Part shown: piece after piece, positions 17,269 to 25,992 of the stretch | Position numbering within the stretch: position 1 is the first letter of the stretch | How the letters are laid out: every line of letters begins with the position of its first letter | Assembly: GCA_002394605.1 (NCBI GenBank) | Contig: DGUI01000037.1 | Location: 1-64,000 of the forward strand | Reading direction: 5' to 3' | Length of the DNA: 64,000 nt | Origin: Mageeibacillus sp. UBA4314 | Lineage (GTDB): Bacteria > Bacillota > Clostridia > Saccharofermentanales > Saccharofermentanaceae | Notes under the pieces: model-generated | What the model saw: the letters and a program-made list of their open reading frames with translations, nothing else | Told to the model about the DNA's origin: nothing | Databases searched by the model: none | Made by a program: the position numbers and the translations under genes

Positions 17269-18549
17269 TTAGATTGATACCATCGGGGTATCCAATGGCT
17301 CGGTTGTGACTATCTCCGCTTCGATGTTCTCGCCTCTCAGCTGATCCATGAAAGCATCCACATACACACTGTCCTTAAACGCCTGCATAAACGTGATCGA
17401 ATATATATCACCCACCACGCATACTTCTAACATGATCTCTTCACTGCACAGATCCACCAGTGCATCGACTCTCTCGATATACTTCTCAGCCCCTCCGAAA
17501 TTCGACTGCCCGGTATAACTTACACCAAACGTCTCATCTCCCATATTGATCCGCATAATTATCCTGGCACCCAGTCTCTTAAGAACTCTGAACGGGATAC
17601 AGTTATGAAGATTCAATAACTTCCTCTGGAAATTAAGTTCGCTGTATACTGAATCGGGGTCACTCTGAAGGAACACCCTGCCTCTTACCGCCGTGCACTG
17701 TTTATCGATCGGGAGCCTCTTAACTCTCTCATCGTAGATCACATGCAAAGTATATACAGAGCATTTGACGCTTTTCATACCCTTGACGGCAGGCCTGAAG
17801 TTGATCGGGATACCGATTGTTACCGGACGTCTTGTCTTTCCGTGAACACTCTCTATTGCCCTGGCCATAAGGATGCCGATATATGGTGACGGCGATCCGT
17901 CAACCCTGCCCATTGCATCAGTCAGCGACTTGCGCGGTATATGGATGTGATAGACATGGGGATCCCATGAACTGTCTTTCCCGATCTTCTTCATCGCCTT
18001 CCTGACTTTAAGAGCTCCAAAGAACCTGGGAACCCTCATGAGAGGTTTACCGCCCTTGATACGCTTAACCGGAAAGAAATCCTTATACTCATCCGGATCT
18101 GTCTCGTCATCCAGAGTGTAGATCCCCTTGCTGTCAATGGTGACGCCATACCTCTCCTGTACGTAATAATAGACCAGTGTCTTAAGGACCCTGCTGACGC
18201 CCATACCATCCAGCAGACCGTGAAATGCATACAGATAAATATTATTCTCATCCCACCCGAAAGCGATAAGATGGTAATTTGATTCTTCCGATCCCAGTAC
18301 AGGTCCTCTGGTCCCCTTACCCTTAACGGCCACGAAAGGACGGTCATTCTCTTCCAGCCATATCCTGTTTATATTCCTGCCGGTCTTTAGCTTCAGGTAA
18401 GGGTATCTCTGCTCTGTGCTCTTCACCGCCCTGATAAGACAGTCACCGTCCACTTCATCTCTTGTAACGACCTTTGCCGTGATCGTATTACGTGTTCTGT
18501 CATCAGTACCGTAATAGAAAAAACTTGTTGCGAAGACCTTCTCTCTCAT
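17269..18549 (-). CDS. Condensation-domain-like acyltransferase
   Basis: 426 residues, about the size of a free-standing condensation or PapA-like acyltransferase. The catalytic motif HGLLDG at residues 110-115 matches HHxxxDG with the first His replaced by Phe. The C-terminal half contains NFRPAVKG and SYTGQSNFGG, the latter in the place of the family's DFGxG-like bridge. It would form an amide or ester from an activated acyl group. No carrier protein gene is seen nearby. It lies between the giant permease and the ligase in a tight operon, suggesting a product made inside and exported by the ABC system. Confidence 0.75.
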   Translation of the reverse strand: MREKVFATSFFYYGTDDRTRNTITAKVVTRDEVDGDCLIRAVKSTEQRYPYLKLKTGRNINRIWLEENDRPFVAVKGKGTRGPVLGSEESNYHLIAFGWDENNIYLYAFHGLLDGMGVSRVLKTLVYYYVQERYGVTIDSKGIYTLDDETDPDEYKDFFPVKRIKGGKPLMRVPRFFGALKVRKAMKKIGKDSSWDPHVYHIHIPRKSLTDAMGRVDGSPSPYIGILMARAIESVHGKTRRPVTIGIPINFRPAVKGMKSVKCSVYTLHVIYDERVKRLPIDKQCTAVRGRVFLQSDPDSVYSELNFQRKLLNLHNCIPFRVLKRLGARIIMRINMGDETFGVSYTGQSNFGGAEKYIERVDALVDLCSEEIMLEVCVVGDIYSITFMQAFKDSVYVDAFMDQLRGENIEAEIVTTEPLDTPMVSI

Positions 18550-18571
18550 CAGATAAAAACCACTCCTTCAG

Positions 18572-21500
18572 TTACTGTACATCGACCAGTTTGAGCTTTT
18601 TGATCTTCCTCATGGCGATGGCACCTATTACTGCCGAGAACAGTGTCGTAATTAGTGCGGCATAAAGCCAGGAATCCCATTGGATGCCGCGCAGGAAATG
18701 CAGGAAATCGCTTTCGAGGAGCATTATTATACGGTATCCCAGAAGTGATCCGGCACCCCATCCTATCAGTATTCCGATAATGGTCGATGCGATGAGTTCA
18801 AGAGACACGTACCGCTTAACTTCACGGACAGTAAATCCGTTGACGCGCATTATGGTGAGCTCCCTCTTCTTCTGGTTTATTAACATGTTCACAAGATTCA
18901 GCAATATGAAGTAAGCCATCATTGCGGCGATAAAGATGAACAGAAGCGAGATAAGGCTCAGGACTGATGTGAAACTGTCGTAGAGCTGCTTGATCTCTGC
19001 TTTGACTTTGATCTGGCTGAAGCCCTCGACATTCTTGACCTTTGACGAGATGCTGTCAGTTACGTTCTTATCACTCTTGACCAGATACGCATTGTCCTTG
19101 GCATCTTCTCCCATATACTTAAGGTAGCTGGCCCTGGACATGATCATGTATCTTCCGCCGAAGTTCTCGAAGGTGCCTGCCACGCGTACTCTGTAAGGCT
19201 TCATTGAACTGCTGTAGATTATGATCTCGCCACCCTCGGCAAGGCCCAGTCTCTCTGATGTCTTGCGGTGGATCCATACGCCGTCGCCTTCGTCAGTTAC
19301 TATGTCACCGTTCTCCAGATCGAAGCGGACAAAGTAGTCATTCAGTTCTGTCAGATCGGCACAGATCAATTCGCCGTTGGACATACCGTCATTCGTACCG
19401 TAAGCCCGGCTGGAGTCCGTAATACTTATATAGGAACATTCCTCACCATCAAGGATCTCCCTGATATTGTCTCCTGCCTTATCGGATACAGAGGAATCAT
19501 ATATTATCTTCGAATCGTAATTCTCGATCTTGCTGAACTGACGGTCAACTGCCCTTGTGATGCCATACTGCATCGTGAATCCGGCAACGAGGAGAGCACA
19601 GCATCCGGCGATGCTCGCTATCGTTACAGCGACTCTCTTCTTATCGGTCATCATGTTAAGCAGGATCAACCGCGCATATAGAGAACCCTTGCGTTTGCTG
19701 CTTCCCCGCTTCTTCCTCACCTTAGGAGCAGGAAGCTGCATCAGAGTTGTTGCAGAAGACTTCATCAGTACTGTGGATGCACTCCACACCGTAAGGGCTG
19801 ACAGTATAAGACCCAGCACAAGAACGATGATCGTCATAGAAGGAATGAATGCGGGATCACCTGCACCGAACACGAAATATTTACCATATACATAGAGCAA
19901 TATATTCTGTATTCCGAAATACCCGAACAGCACGCCCAGCACCATGCCGATCGCAGTGGCAGACACGCCAAAGATCATGTATTTCGCGATGATCTCACGG
20001 TTATACAGTCCCAGTGCCTTGGTGACACCGACCATCTGTCTCTGCTCGTCCACAATACGTCCCACTGTGGCAAAGATGACCATTGCACCTACCAGCACGA
20101 ACACCAGTGCGAAAGCAAATCCCATGTCACCGACATTCTTCCTGCTCATATCAACGACCAGGTAGCTTGCGTTGCCCATTACATCAAGTACGACCCATCT
20201 GCAGGATTCAAGCTCGATAAGAGCTTTCCTGGCATCTTCAAGTTCCTCTTTGCCTTTATTGTATTCCTTAAGGCCGTCGTCGTATTTTGTCTGACCTTCA
20301 GCAAGATCGATCTTACCCTGCTCAAGCTCCTTAACGCCGTCATCATACTTGATGCGGCTGTCGGCAAGATCCTTTACACCCTGCTCATAATCCTTAAGTC
20401 CCTGCTCATACTTGGAGTATTCCTTATCGTATTCTCCCTTACCCTTCTTATAAAGTGCCAGACCGTCACGGTACTGCTTCTTGCTCTTATTAAGCTTTGC
20501 AACACCGTCCCTGTATTCTTTGAGAGATGCATTATATCCGGCAAGTGACTTAAGATACTTCTTATGTCCCTTATCCCATGTTCTGGCGGACTTTGCCAGC
20601 TTCATGTACTTGGCATCATAGTCCTTGATCTTATTGTAGATCTTCCCGACTATGAACTTGATCACCTTGCTCCTGCCGGACACTTTGATGATCGCTCCCG
20701 TTATCTTCTCATATGCATCACGAAGTTCCGTTTCCGACAATCCCGTTGAGGATATGATGGCAAAGATATTGTCCTTCATGGACTTGGTCAGATCGACATT
20801 TATGCCCTTCGTTATCTGAAGGTTGGTGGCAGATGCATTCTTATCGTTTACGTCGATCTTCGTATCGACCTTGCCCCAGTCGATCGCATCCACCATGTCA
20901 CCGATCACAGCCTTGATGGCATTGTAGAATTTAGTCCTTACTGTATCTTTTACAGTCTCAAGTTCCTTGTAGCTTGATTCCAGCTTCTTCCTGCCGGAAT
21001 CAAGTTTCTTCTTCCCTGCATCAAGCTTACTCTTAGCTTCCCTCAGTTCGGCTTCACCCTCGTTGATCTTCTTCAGGGCATCATTTAGTTTGGATTTATT
21101 CTCGTCAAGTTCCTTTTTACCGTCAGCAAGCTGATTCTTCGCTTCATCCAGCTGCTTCTTCGATTCATCCAGCTGCTCCTGACCATCTTCTATCTGCTTC
21201 TTCGCATCGGCAAGCTCCACCTCACCGTCTGCTATCTTCCGGCGGTTTTCCTCCAGTTCCTTCCTTGCAGCCTCCAGATCCTGCCAGGCATCATCCAGCT
21301 TCTTGCTGCCTTCATCAATCTCCTGCTGCATCAAGTCCTGAACCTGAGCAGTCCTCATTGCGGCACGCTCATCAGCAAGTTCCTCAAGGAGCCTTGTCAC
21401 GGAACCGACCTTATCGTGGTATGCCTTGCTGAACCTGTCCATTCCTTCCGTACCGTCTATAAGAAGCACTGTCTTCATGTAGCAGTCATTAAGTTCTTCC

Positions 21501-22099
21501 CTGTCGAAAGCATCTTCTGTAACTACAACATATCTGTTCCCCGGCACCTGTACCGGAAGGCAGGCATTATCAGGATGCCACACTATGCCTGTGATCGTAA
21601 ATTCGTTATGAGTCATGTGATCGGGCATATCTTCCTTATCGCCCCTGATCTTGATCCTGTCACCGACCTTAAGTCCCGCATCTATTGCAACCTGCTGCTC
21701 GATGACGCAATCTTCAGGGCCGGACGGCACTTTACCTTCCAATACCTTCGGGACATTGATCTTCGTCGTTAGTGAGACTACATCCACACCCATCAGGATC
21801 CCTTCGCCCCTGTCCAATTTCGCAGTGGTCTGGTATACGCCCTCGCAGTCCTTCACGCCTTCTATGCCGCGGACTTTATCAAGGTCTTCCTCTGTCAGCA
21901 GGAGCGTTGATACTATCTCCGCATCCCTGAACTTCGTCTCATCGTAAAAGACATTACCGCTGTTGGCGATCCCACGCGCGCCGAAATTGATTCCCAGATA
22001 TACCAGCACCGCCAGCATGGCAATAACAATAATGGACAGATAGGAGACTATCTGCTTCCTGATATTGCGCCGGGTGTCTTTTTTCTGCGTAGGCTTCAT
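18572..22099 (-). CDS. Giant FtsX/MacB-like ABC permease with a long extracytoplasmic coiled coil
   Basis: 1175 residues. One N-terminal membrane helix (YLSIIVIAMLAVLVYLGINF) is followed by an extracytoplasmic part with a MacB-like region and two long heptad-rich stretches, ~255-390 and ~525-640. These are built from repeats such as LDESKKQLDEAKNQLADGKKEL, in the style of YhgE/Pip proteins. FtsX core helices follow at ~665-790, then a second extracytoplasmic domain, and final helices at ~1050-1160. Partner of the GAF-ABC ATPase (6-base gap). Such permeases usually transmit force to envelope targets or export hydrophobic products. Cargo is unknown. Confidence 0.85.
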   Translation of the reverse strand: MKPTQKKDTRRNIRKQIVSYLSIIVIAMLAVLVYLGINFGARGIANSGNVFYDETKFRDAEIVSTLLLTEEDLDKVRGIEGVKDCEGVYQTTAKLDRGEGILMGVDVVSLTTKINVPKVLEGKVPSGPEDCVIEQQVAIDAGLKVGDRIKIRGDKEDMPDHMTHNEFTITGIVWHPDNACLPVQVPGNRYVVVTEDAFDREELNDCYMKTVLLIDGTEGMDRFSKAYHDKVGSVTRLLEELADERAAMRTAQVQDLMQQEIDEGSKKLDDAWQDLEAARKELEENRRKIADGEVELADAKKQIEDGQEQLDESKKQLDEAKNQLADGKKELDENKSKLNDALKKINEGEAELREAKSKLDAGKKKLDSGRKKLESSYKELETVKDTVRTKFYNAIKAVIGDMVDAIDWGKVDTKIDVNDKNASATNLQITKGINVDLTKSMKDNIFAIISSTGLSETELRDAYEKITGAIIKVSGRSKVIKFIVGKIYNKIKDYDAKYMKLAKSARTWDKGHKKYLKSLAGYNASLKEYRDGVAKLNKSKKQYRDGLALYKKGKGEYDKEYSKYEQGLKDYEQGVKDLADSRIKYDDGVKELEQGKIDLAEGQTKYDDGLKEYNKGKEELEDARKALIELESCRWVVLDVMGNASYLVVDMSRKNVGDMGFAFALVFVLVGAMVIFATVGRIVDEQRQMVGVTKALGLYNREIIAKYMIFGVSATAIGMVLGVLFGYFGIQNILLYVYGKYFVFGAGDPAFIPSMTIIVLVLGLILSALTVWSASTVLMKSSATTLMQLPAPKVRKKRGSSKRKGSLYARLILLNMMTDKKRVAVTIASIAGCCALLVAGFTMQYGITRAVDRQFSKIENYDSKIIYDSSVSDKAGDNIREILDGEECSYISITDSSRAYGTNDGMSNGELICADLTELNDYFVRFDLENGDIVTDEGDGVWIHRKTSERLGLAEGGEIIIYSSSMKPYRVRVAGTFENFGGRYMIMSRASYLKYMGEDAKDNAYLVKSDKNVTDSISSKVKNVEGFSQIKVKAEIKQLYDSFTSVLSLISLLFIFIAAMMAYFILLNLVNMLINQKKRELTIMRVNGFTVREVKRYVSLELIASTIIGILIGWGAGSLLGYRIIMLLESDFLHFLRGIQWDSWLYAALITTLFSAVIGAIAMRKIKKLKLVDVQ

Positions 22100-22105
22100 G
22101 TATGA

Positions 22106-23326
22106 TCACCAGACCAGTTCCTTAGCATGGACCGGATGAAGATTCTTCTTGATGCTGGAGATCCTGCCGTTCCTTACCTTGACCACACGGTCGGCCATCC
22201 TGGCTATCTCCGGATTGTGGGTAACCATCATGACAGTAGTACCCTGATTCCTCACGATATCCTCTATGACGTCAAGCACCTCGATACTCGTCGTGTAATC
22301 CAGAGCAGCAGTAGGCTCGTCCGCCAAGATCAGCTTCGGCTTCTTTACGATCGCTCTGGCAATAGATACACGCTGCTGCTGGCCGCCTGACATCTGCCCG
22401 GGGTAGTTCCCTGCCCGTTCCGCCAGACCGACCTTGGCAATTGCTTCCTCCGGCGACATGGGATCATCAACCAGTTCGGCGATAAACTGCACATTTTCCA
22501 GTGCGGTCAGGTTAGGCATAAGATTATATGCCTGAAAGATAAATCCCACATATTTCCTTCTGAATTCAGTAAGCTCCGCATCTGAAGGGTGCGAGAAATC
22601 TTTACCTTCGATTATCAGCTTCCCGTCAGTAAGACTGTCCATTCCGCCCACAATGTTCATCATCGTGGATTTGCCGCATCCGGATTCACCTAATATAACG
22701 ACAAATTCATTCTTATACACATCAAGATTTATTCCCTTAAGAACCTTGAGCATATTATCTCCTGATGGGAATTCCTTCGTAACATCCTTGAGCTGCGCCA
22801 GTACTTCTTTATCCGGAACAATGTCTACGGTAAGGCCCTTCTCTTCAATGGTGATCGCAGCCAGCGCCGCCATTCTCTCGCACAGCAGTAACTCATCTGA
22901 ATTATAAAGTGATCCGTCCTTCTTATTAACTACCTGAACGCATCCTATCACATCATGAAGGTTGTTGAGAGGAACGCAGATCATCGTCTTGGTCACCAGC
23001 CCGTTATCGTCAAAAACAGTCCCGTCAAATCTCGGATCTGCGGTTGCATCAGTAACTATCACAGACTTTCCTGTGGAAGTTACGACTCCCTCTATACCGT
23101 TGCCATTCTCTATACTGATATACGAAATATCTGCAGGACCTATATGGAAGATCGGTGTAAGCCTGCCGGATTCCTTATCCAGGAACCAGATCGCTCCGGC
23201 TTCACTTTGAAGAGTATCTACGATTATCTCAAGACTTCCGGCCAGCGCCTGCTCGAGATCATCAACCTCAAGGAGCTGCTCCATTATCCGCCATGTTGCT
23301 TTTGTTACAAAGTTGTCTTCAGCCAT
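22106..23326 (-). CDS. GAF-domain-fused ABC transporter ATPase (MacB/LolD type)
   Basis: 406 residues from the ATG at 23326 (MAEDNFVTKATW). A longer frame to 23443 runs through the promoter and is rejected. Residues ~15-170 are a GAF sensor domain (AGAIWFLDKESGRLTPIFHIG... MICVPLNNLHDVIGCVQVVNKK). Residues ~180-400 are the ATPase, with Walker A GESGCGKST, signature MSGGQQQRVSIARAIV and Walker B LILADEPTAALD. The GAF fusion suggests that export is gated by a small ligand or redox cue. First gene of the four-gene operon, driven by the promoter at 23351-23379. Confidence 0.9.
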   Translation of the reverse strand: MAEDNFVTKATWRIMEQLLEVDDLEQALAGSLEIIVDTLQSEAGAIWFLDKESGRLTPIFHIGPADISYISIENGNGIEGVVTSTGKSVIVTDATADPRFDGTVFDDNGLVTKTMICVPLNNLHDVIGCVQVVNKKDGSLYNSDELLLCERMAALAAITIEEKGLTVDIVPDKEVLAQLKDVTKEFPSGDNMLKVLKGINLDVYKNEFVVILGESGCGKSTMMNIVGGMDSLTDGKLIIEGKDFSHPSDAELTEFRRKYVGFIFQAYNLMPNLTALENVQFIAELVDDPMSPEEAIAKVGLAERAGNYPGQMSGGQQQRVSIARAIVKKPKLILADEPTAALDYTTSIEVLDVIEDIVRNQGTTVMMVTHNPEIARMADRVVKVRNGRISSIKKNLHPVHAKELVW

Positions 23327-23350
23327 AATTATCTCTCTTTGTTTTTGATT

Positions 23351-23379
23351 ATTATACACTATAGCGTGGATCGACTCAA
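23351..23379 (-). promoter_or_regulatory. Sigma-A-type promoter of the GAF-ABC operon
   Basis: On the minus strand TTGAGT (23374-23379), a 17-base spacer and TATAAT (23351-23356). Transcription would begin about 18 bases before the ATG at 23326, with a purine-rich AGAGAG as ribosome site. Confidence 0.75.
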
Positions 23380-23430
23380 AGCTGTAAAGTTGCCGGCAGG
23401 TTATTTTTGACGGACCTGGCAGGATATCTT

Positions 23431-23460
23431 GGAGCGACACCAAATAGCGACACCCGGTGT
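23431..23460. repeat. Degenerate GACACC-type motif
   Basis: GAGCGACACCAAATAGCGAC continuing into ACCCGGTGT: two GCGACACC octamers 14 bases apart. It resembles the GACACC direct-repeat motif found at 1005, 1161 and 61270. It lies between the rpsI terminator and the GAF-ABC promoter. Confidence 0.45.
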
Positions 23461-23481
23461 GTTCCGTGAAGACCCAATAAA

Positions 23482-23511
23482 ATAACCCCGGGCTTTAACA
23501 CCCGGGGTTAT
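23482..23511 (-). terminator. Intrinsic terminator of the rplM-rpsI operon
   Basis: ATAACCCCGGG (23482-23492) and CCCGGGGTTAT (23501-23511) form a perfect 11-bp stem with an 8-base loop, followed on the minus strand by TTATTGGG. It lies 77 bases past the rpsI stop. Confidence 0.9.
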
Positions 23512-23587
23512 CATGGTGGTATCTGAAGCGAACAAGTCTCTCTTGATACAACACCTTAATTCTGCAAACAAACTCAATAATCTGAGA

Positions 23588-23995
23588 TTAACGCTTACTG
23601 AACTGTGAAGCCTTACGAGCCTTCTTGAGACCGGGCTTCTTACGCTCCTTCATACGAGCATCTCTTGTGAGGAATCCTGCAGCCTTAAGTGTAGCCTTAT
23701 AAGCCTCCTCATCAGCTGTAACAAGAGCTCTTGCGATGCCGTGACGGATAGCGCCTGCCTGGCCGGAGATTCCGCCGCCCTGTGCGTTAGCGATAACGTC
23801 GAACTTGCCGGCTGTCTCTGTAGCCTCGAGGGGCTGACGAACGATGAGCTTCAGTGTATCAAGACCGAAATACTCGTCGATATCCTTCTCGTTGATCGTG
23901 ATCTTACCTGTGCCGGGAACAAGACGTACGCGTGCTACTGCATCCTTACGACGGCCTGTTCCATAGTAGTAAACCTTTGTGGATTTCTTAGCCAT
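23588..23995 (-). CDS. rpsI: 30S ribosomal protein S9
   Basis: 135 residues. YYGTGRRKDAVARVRLVPGTGKITIN and the basic C-terminus GLKKARKASQFSKR, which reaches the P-site tRNA, are diagnostic. It follows rplM by 15 bases in the standard order. Confidence 0.98.
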   Translation of the reverse strand: MAKKSTKVYYYGTGRRKDAVARVRLVPGTGKITINEKDIDEYFGLDTLKLIVRQPLEATETAGKFDVIANAQGGGISGQAGAIRHGIARALVTADEEAYKATLKAAGFLTRDARMKERKKPGLKKARKASQFSKR

Positions 23996-24010
23996 TTATC
24001 TTGTCCTCCA

Positions 24011-24445
24011 TTAACCTTCGAATGTGTAAACTTCAGGCTTCTGAGCGATCTGCTCGTGCTCTGCGCCTGCGTATACGTGAAGCTTCTTGAACATCTGGCG
24101 GCCGAGTGAGTTCTTAGGGAGCATTCCCTTAACTGCGAGCTCCAGAGCCTTCTCAGGGTTCTTTGCCATGAGGTTCTTGTAGGAAGTCTCCTTGAGTCCT
24201 CCCGGATAACCTGTGTGATAGCGGTAGAACTTCTGGTCGAGCTTCTTACCTGTCAATACCATCTTGGATGCATTGATAACTACTACATAATCACCTGTGT
24301 CGATGAAAGGTGTGTATGTGGGCTTGTGCTTGCCGCGGAGAAGTCTTGCGACCTCTGTAGCAAGACGACCCAGTGTCTTACCTTCTGCATCGATCAAAAG
24401 CCATTTTCTGTCAACCGTAGCAGCTGTTGCAACGTATGTCTTCAT
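24011..24445 (-). CDS. rplM: 50S ribosomal protein L13
   Basis: 144 residues, full length. Diagnostic segments are KWLLIDAEGKTLGRLATEVARLLRGK, GDYVVVINA and the C-terminal KLHVYAGAEHEQIAQKPEVY. Shine-Dalgarno AAGGAGA precedes the ATG. First gene of the rplM-rpsI operon. Confidence 0.98.
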   Translation of the reverse strand: MKTYVATAATVDRKWLLIDAEGKTLGRLATEVARLLRGKHKPTYTPFIDTGDYVVVINASKMVLTGKKLDQKFYRYHTGYPGGLKETSYKNLMAKNPEKALELAVKGMLPKNSLGRQMFKKLHVYAGAEHEQIAQKPEVYTFEG

Positions 24446-24484
24446 ATGTCCTGATCTCCTTAAATATTAGTAAACAAAATAACA

Positions 24485-24500
24485 GGCGTCTTGTGGACGC
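24485..24500 (-). ncRNA. 5' leader hairpin of rplM-rpsI (possible L13 leader)
   Basis: GGCGTC and GACGCC form a 6-bp stem at the very start of the predicted mRNA, with the transcription start near 24500. A short stem at this place fits the L13 leader autoregulation element known in Firmicutes, but I cannot confirm the consensus. It could simply protect the 5' end. Confidence 0.4.
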
Positions 24501-24506
24501 CCGATT

Positions 24507-24535
24507 ATAATACTAGGATGTGTTGGGGATGTCAA
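24507..24535 (-). promoter_or_regulatory. Promoter of rplM-rpsI
   Basis: On the minus strand TTGACA (24530-24535), a 17-base spacer and TATTAT (24507-24512). A near-consensus housekeeping promoter, as expected for ribosomal protein genes. Confidence 0.85.
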
Positions 24536-24599
24536 GCACTTATCGCGAAAAATTTACAAAATCCTTCAATAATCTCCGAAATTCTCAATTTTCCTCCGA

Positions 24600-25976
24600 T
24601 TATCGCTTCTTGTACGGGAAATTTGCATCGATAGTGCCTGTTGCCGGGTGCACCCACTTCTGCACAGACTTGGTCGAACGGTCGGGATATATGTCCTTCT
24701 TAAATATATGTCCGCCGCCTGCGTAGAGGATCTCGGCGTCCGTCATCATGAACCAGAAGTTCTTGGCAACGCCCCACGGATAAGCATCGCAGTGATACCA
24801 TCCGCCGTTGAGGTTTACGAGGCACCAGTAGTGTGTCTTGCCGTTGTATGCCCTCTTCGGATATCTGGTAACGCAGATATTCTGGATGCCTGCCTCATCG
24901 AGCAGTGCCTTGCAGCATGCCCATGAACCGTAGCAGGAAGCTCTTCTCGTCCTGAATCCCTTGACTGCAGCTTTCGCCCAGGATCTATAGTCGGACGTGC
25001 CTCGTGAAGGTCCGATGTGGTGACGTACCCAGTAGAAGATGTTCATGGCCTTCTGGACCTCAGTATCCTTGTTGCTGATGATGTTCTTGAGGATCTTGTC
25101 AGCCATCTTGTAAGCTTCCTTGATGGACTCTTCATCGTCTTCAGTCGTAACGCCGGCGGACCTGATCGAAACGATCGTTACATTGATCGTGACCGAGCTT
25201 GAATTGCCGCACTCATCAGTTGCCGTATATGTTACGGGATAGACGCCCAGCGTCTTCTCATTTACTTGTGATGTGTCGATGGTCAGTATGGGGTTCGGAT
25301 CGAAATCATCCTTCACCGTTATTCCGTCACGGTACGTGATGTCCTTGCCGTAAGACAGGTTGAAATCCTTGGCGCCCTCGATGACCGGGGGTGTGTGGTC
25401 ATCCTTGACGTAGATCGGAACCTCGACAACGCTCGTATTCTCGTATCCGTCAGTAAGCCTTACTGCTACCTTCCTGTGACCGCCCGTCTTGAAATCGAAA
25501 TCCGGATCATCATATTCGATCCTGCATCCGGACAGATCGTAAACGTCCTTAACGCACGAAGCCGCATCGGGAACCCTGCCCGAATAGAATTCCTGCGGGA
25601 CGGGATTTGCCGTAGGCGCGGTAAGGTCAACAACATTAAGGACCGACTCGTAGTCCTTGTCACCTACCCTGATCTTAACGGGATATGAACCGACTTTGGA
25701 AGTGTCTATCGAATCAAGGTCGGTCACCATGGCCGCATCCTTGGGTATCTGCGTAAAGAAAGAAGACATCGTTACCGGATGCGCATATTCCATCGTTACT
25801 TCGTGATAGACGAACTTATTGAGCTTGGCTGCTTCCTTGTTATACAGGTAGATGCAGACTACGGCTCCGATGCAGAGTCCGAGGAGCAGAGGTATGACAA
25901 AGAAGGACAGCACGCGCTGAGCGATCATCAATACTTTCCTTCCTCTGTATCTTGATATCTTCTCTGATCTTATCAT
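24600..25976 (-). CDS. Membrane-anchored Ig-like/transglutaminase protein (array member 5)
   Basis: 458 residues. An N-terminal membrane helix (~20-45) is followed by an extracytoplasmic part with two or three beta-rich Ig-like modules; the last resembles DUF5011 (TPPVIEGAKDFNLSYGKDITYRDGITVKDDFDPNPIL...VTYTATDECGNSS). A transglutaminase-core domain with triad C348 (SCYGSWACC), H382 (THYWCL) and D397 (HCDAY) ends the protein. It lacks the Pro/Thr-rich tail of its neighbours. Probably an enzyme that cross-links or cleaves envelope proteins outside the cell; substrate unknown. Last gene of the tandem array, 16 bases after the previous one. Confidence 0.85.
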   Translation of the reverse strand: MIRSEKISRYRGRKVLMIAQRVLSFFVIPLLLGLCIGAVVCIYLYNKEAAKLNKFVYHEVTMEYAHPVTMSSFFTQIPKDAAMVTDLDSIDTSKVGSYPVKIRVGDKDYESVLNVVDLTAPTANPVPQEFYSGRVPDAASCVKDVYDLSGCRIEYDDPDFDFKTGGHRKVAVRLTDGYENTSVVEVPIYVKDDHTPPVIEGAKDFNLSYGKDITYRDGITVKDDFDPNPILTIDTSQVNEKTLGVYPVTYTATDECGNSSSVTINVTIVSIRSAGVTTEDDEESIKEAYKMADKILKNIISNKDTEVQKAMNIFYWVRHHIGPSRGTSDYRSWAKAAVKGFRTRRASCYGSWACCKALLDEAGIQNICVTRYPKRAYNGKTHYWCLVNLNGGWYHCDAYPWGVAKNFWFMMTDAEILYAGGGHIFKKDIYPDRSTKSVQKWVHPATGTIDANFPYKKR

Positions 25977-25992
25977 CTGTTGTCAGACCACC

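Noticed and set aside
23431..23460. Regulatory operator of the GAF-ABC operon
   Set aside because: The GCGACACC pair lies more than 50 bases upstream of the -35 and resembles the dispersed GACACC repeats, so I list it as a repeat.
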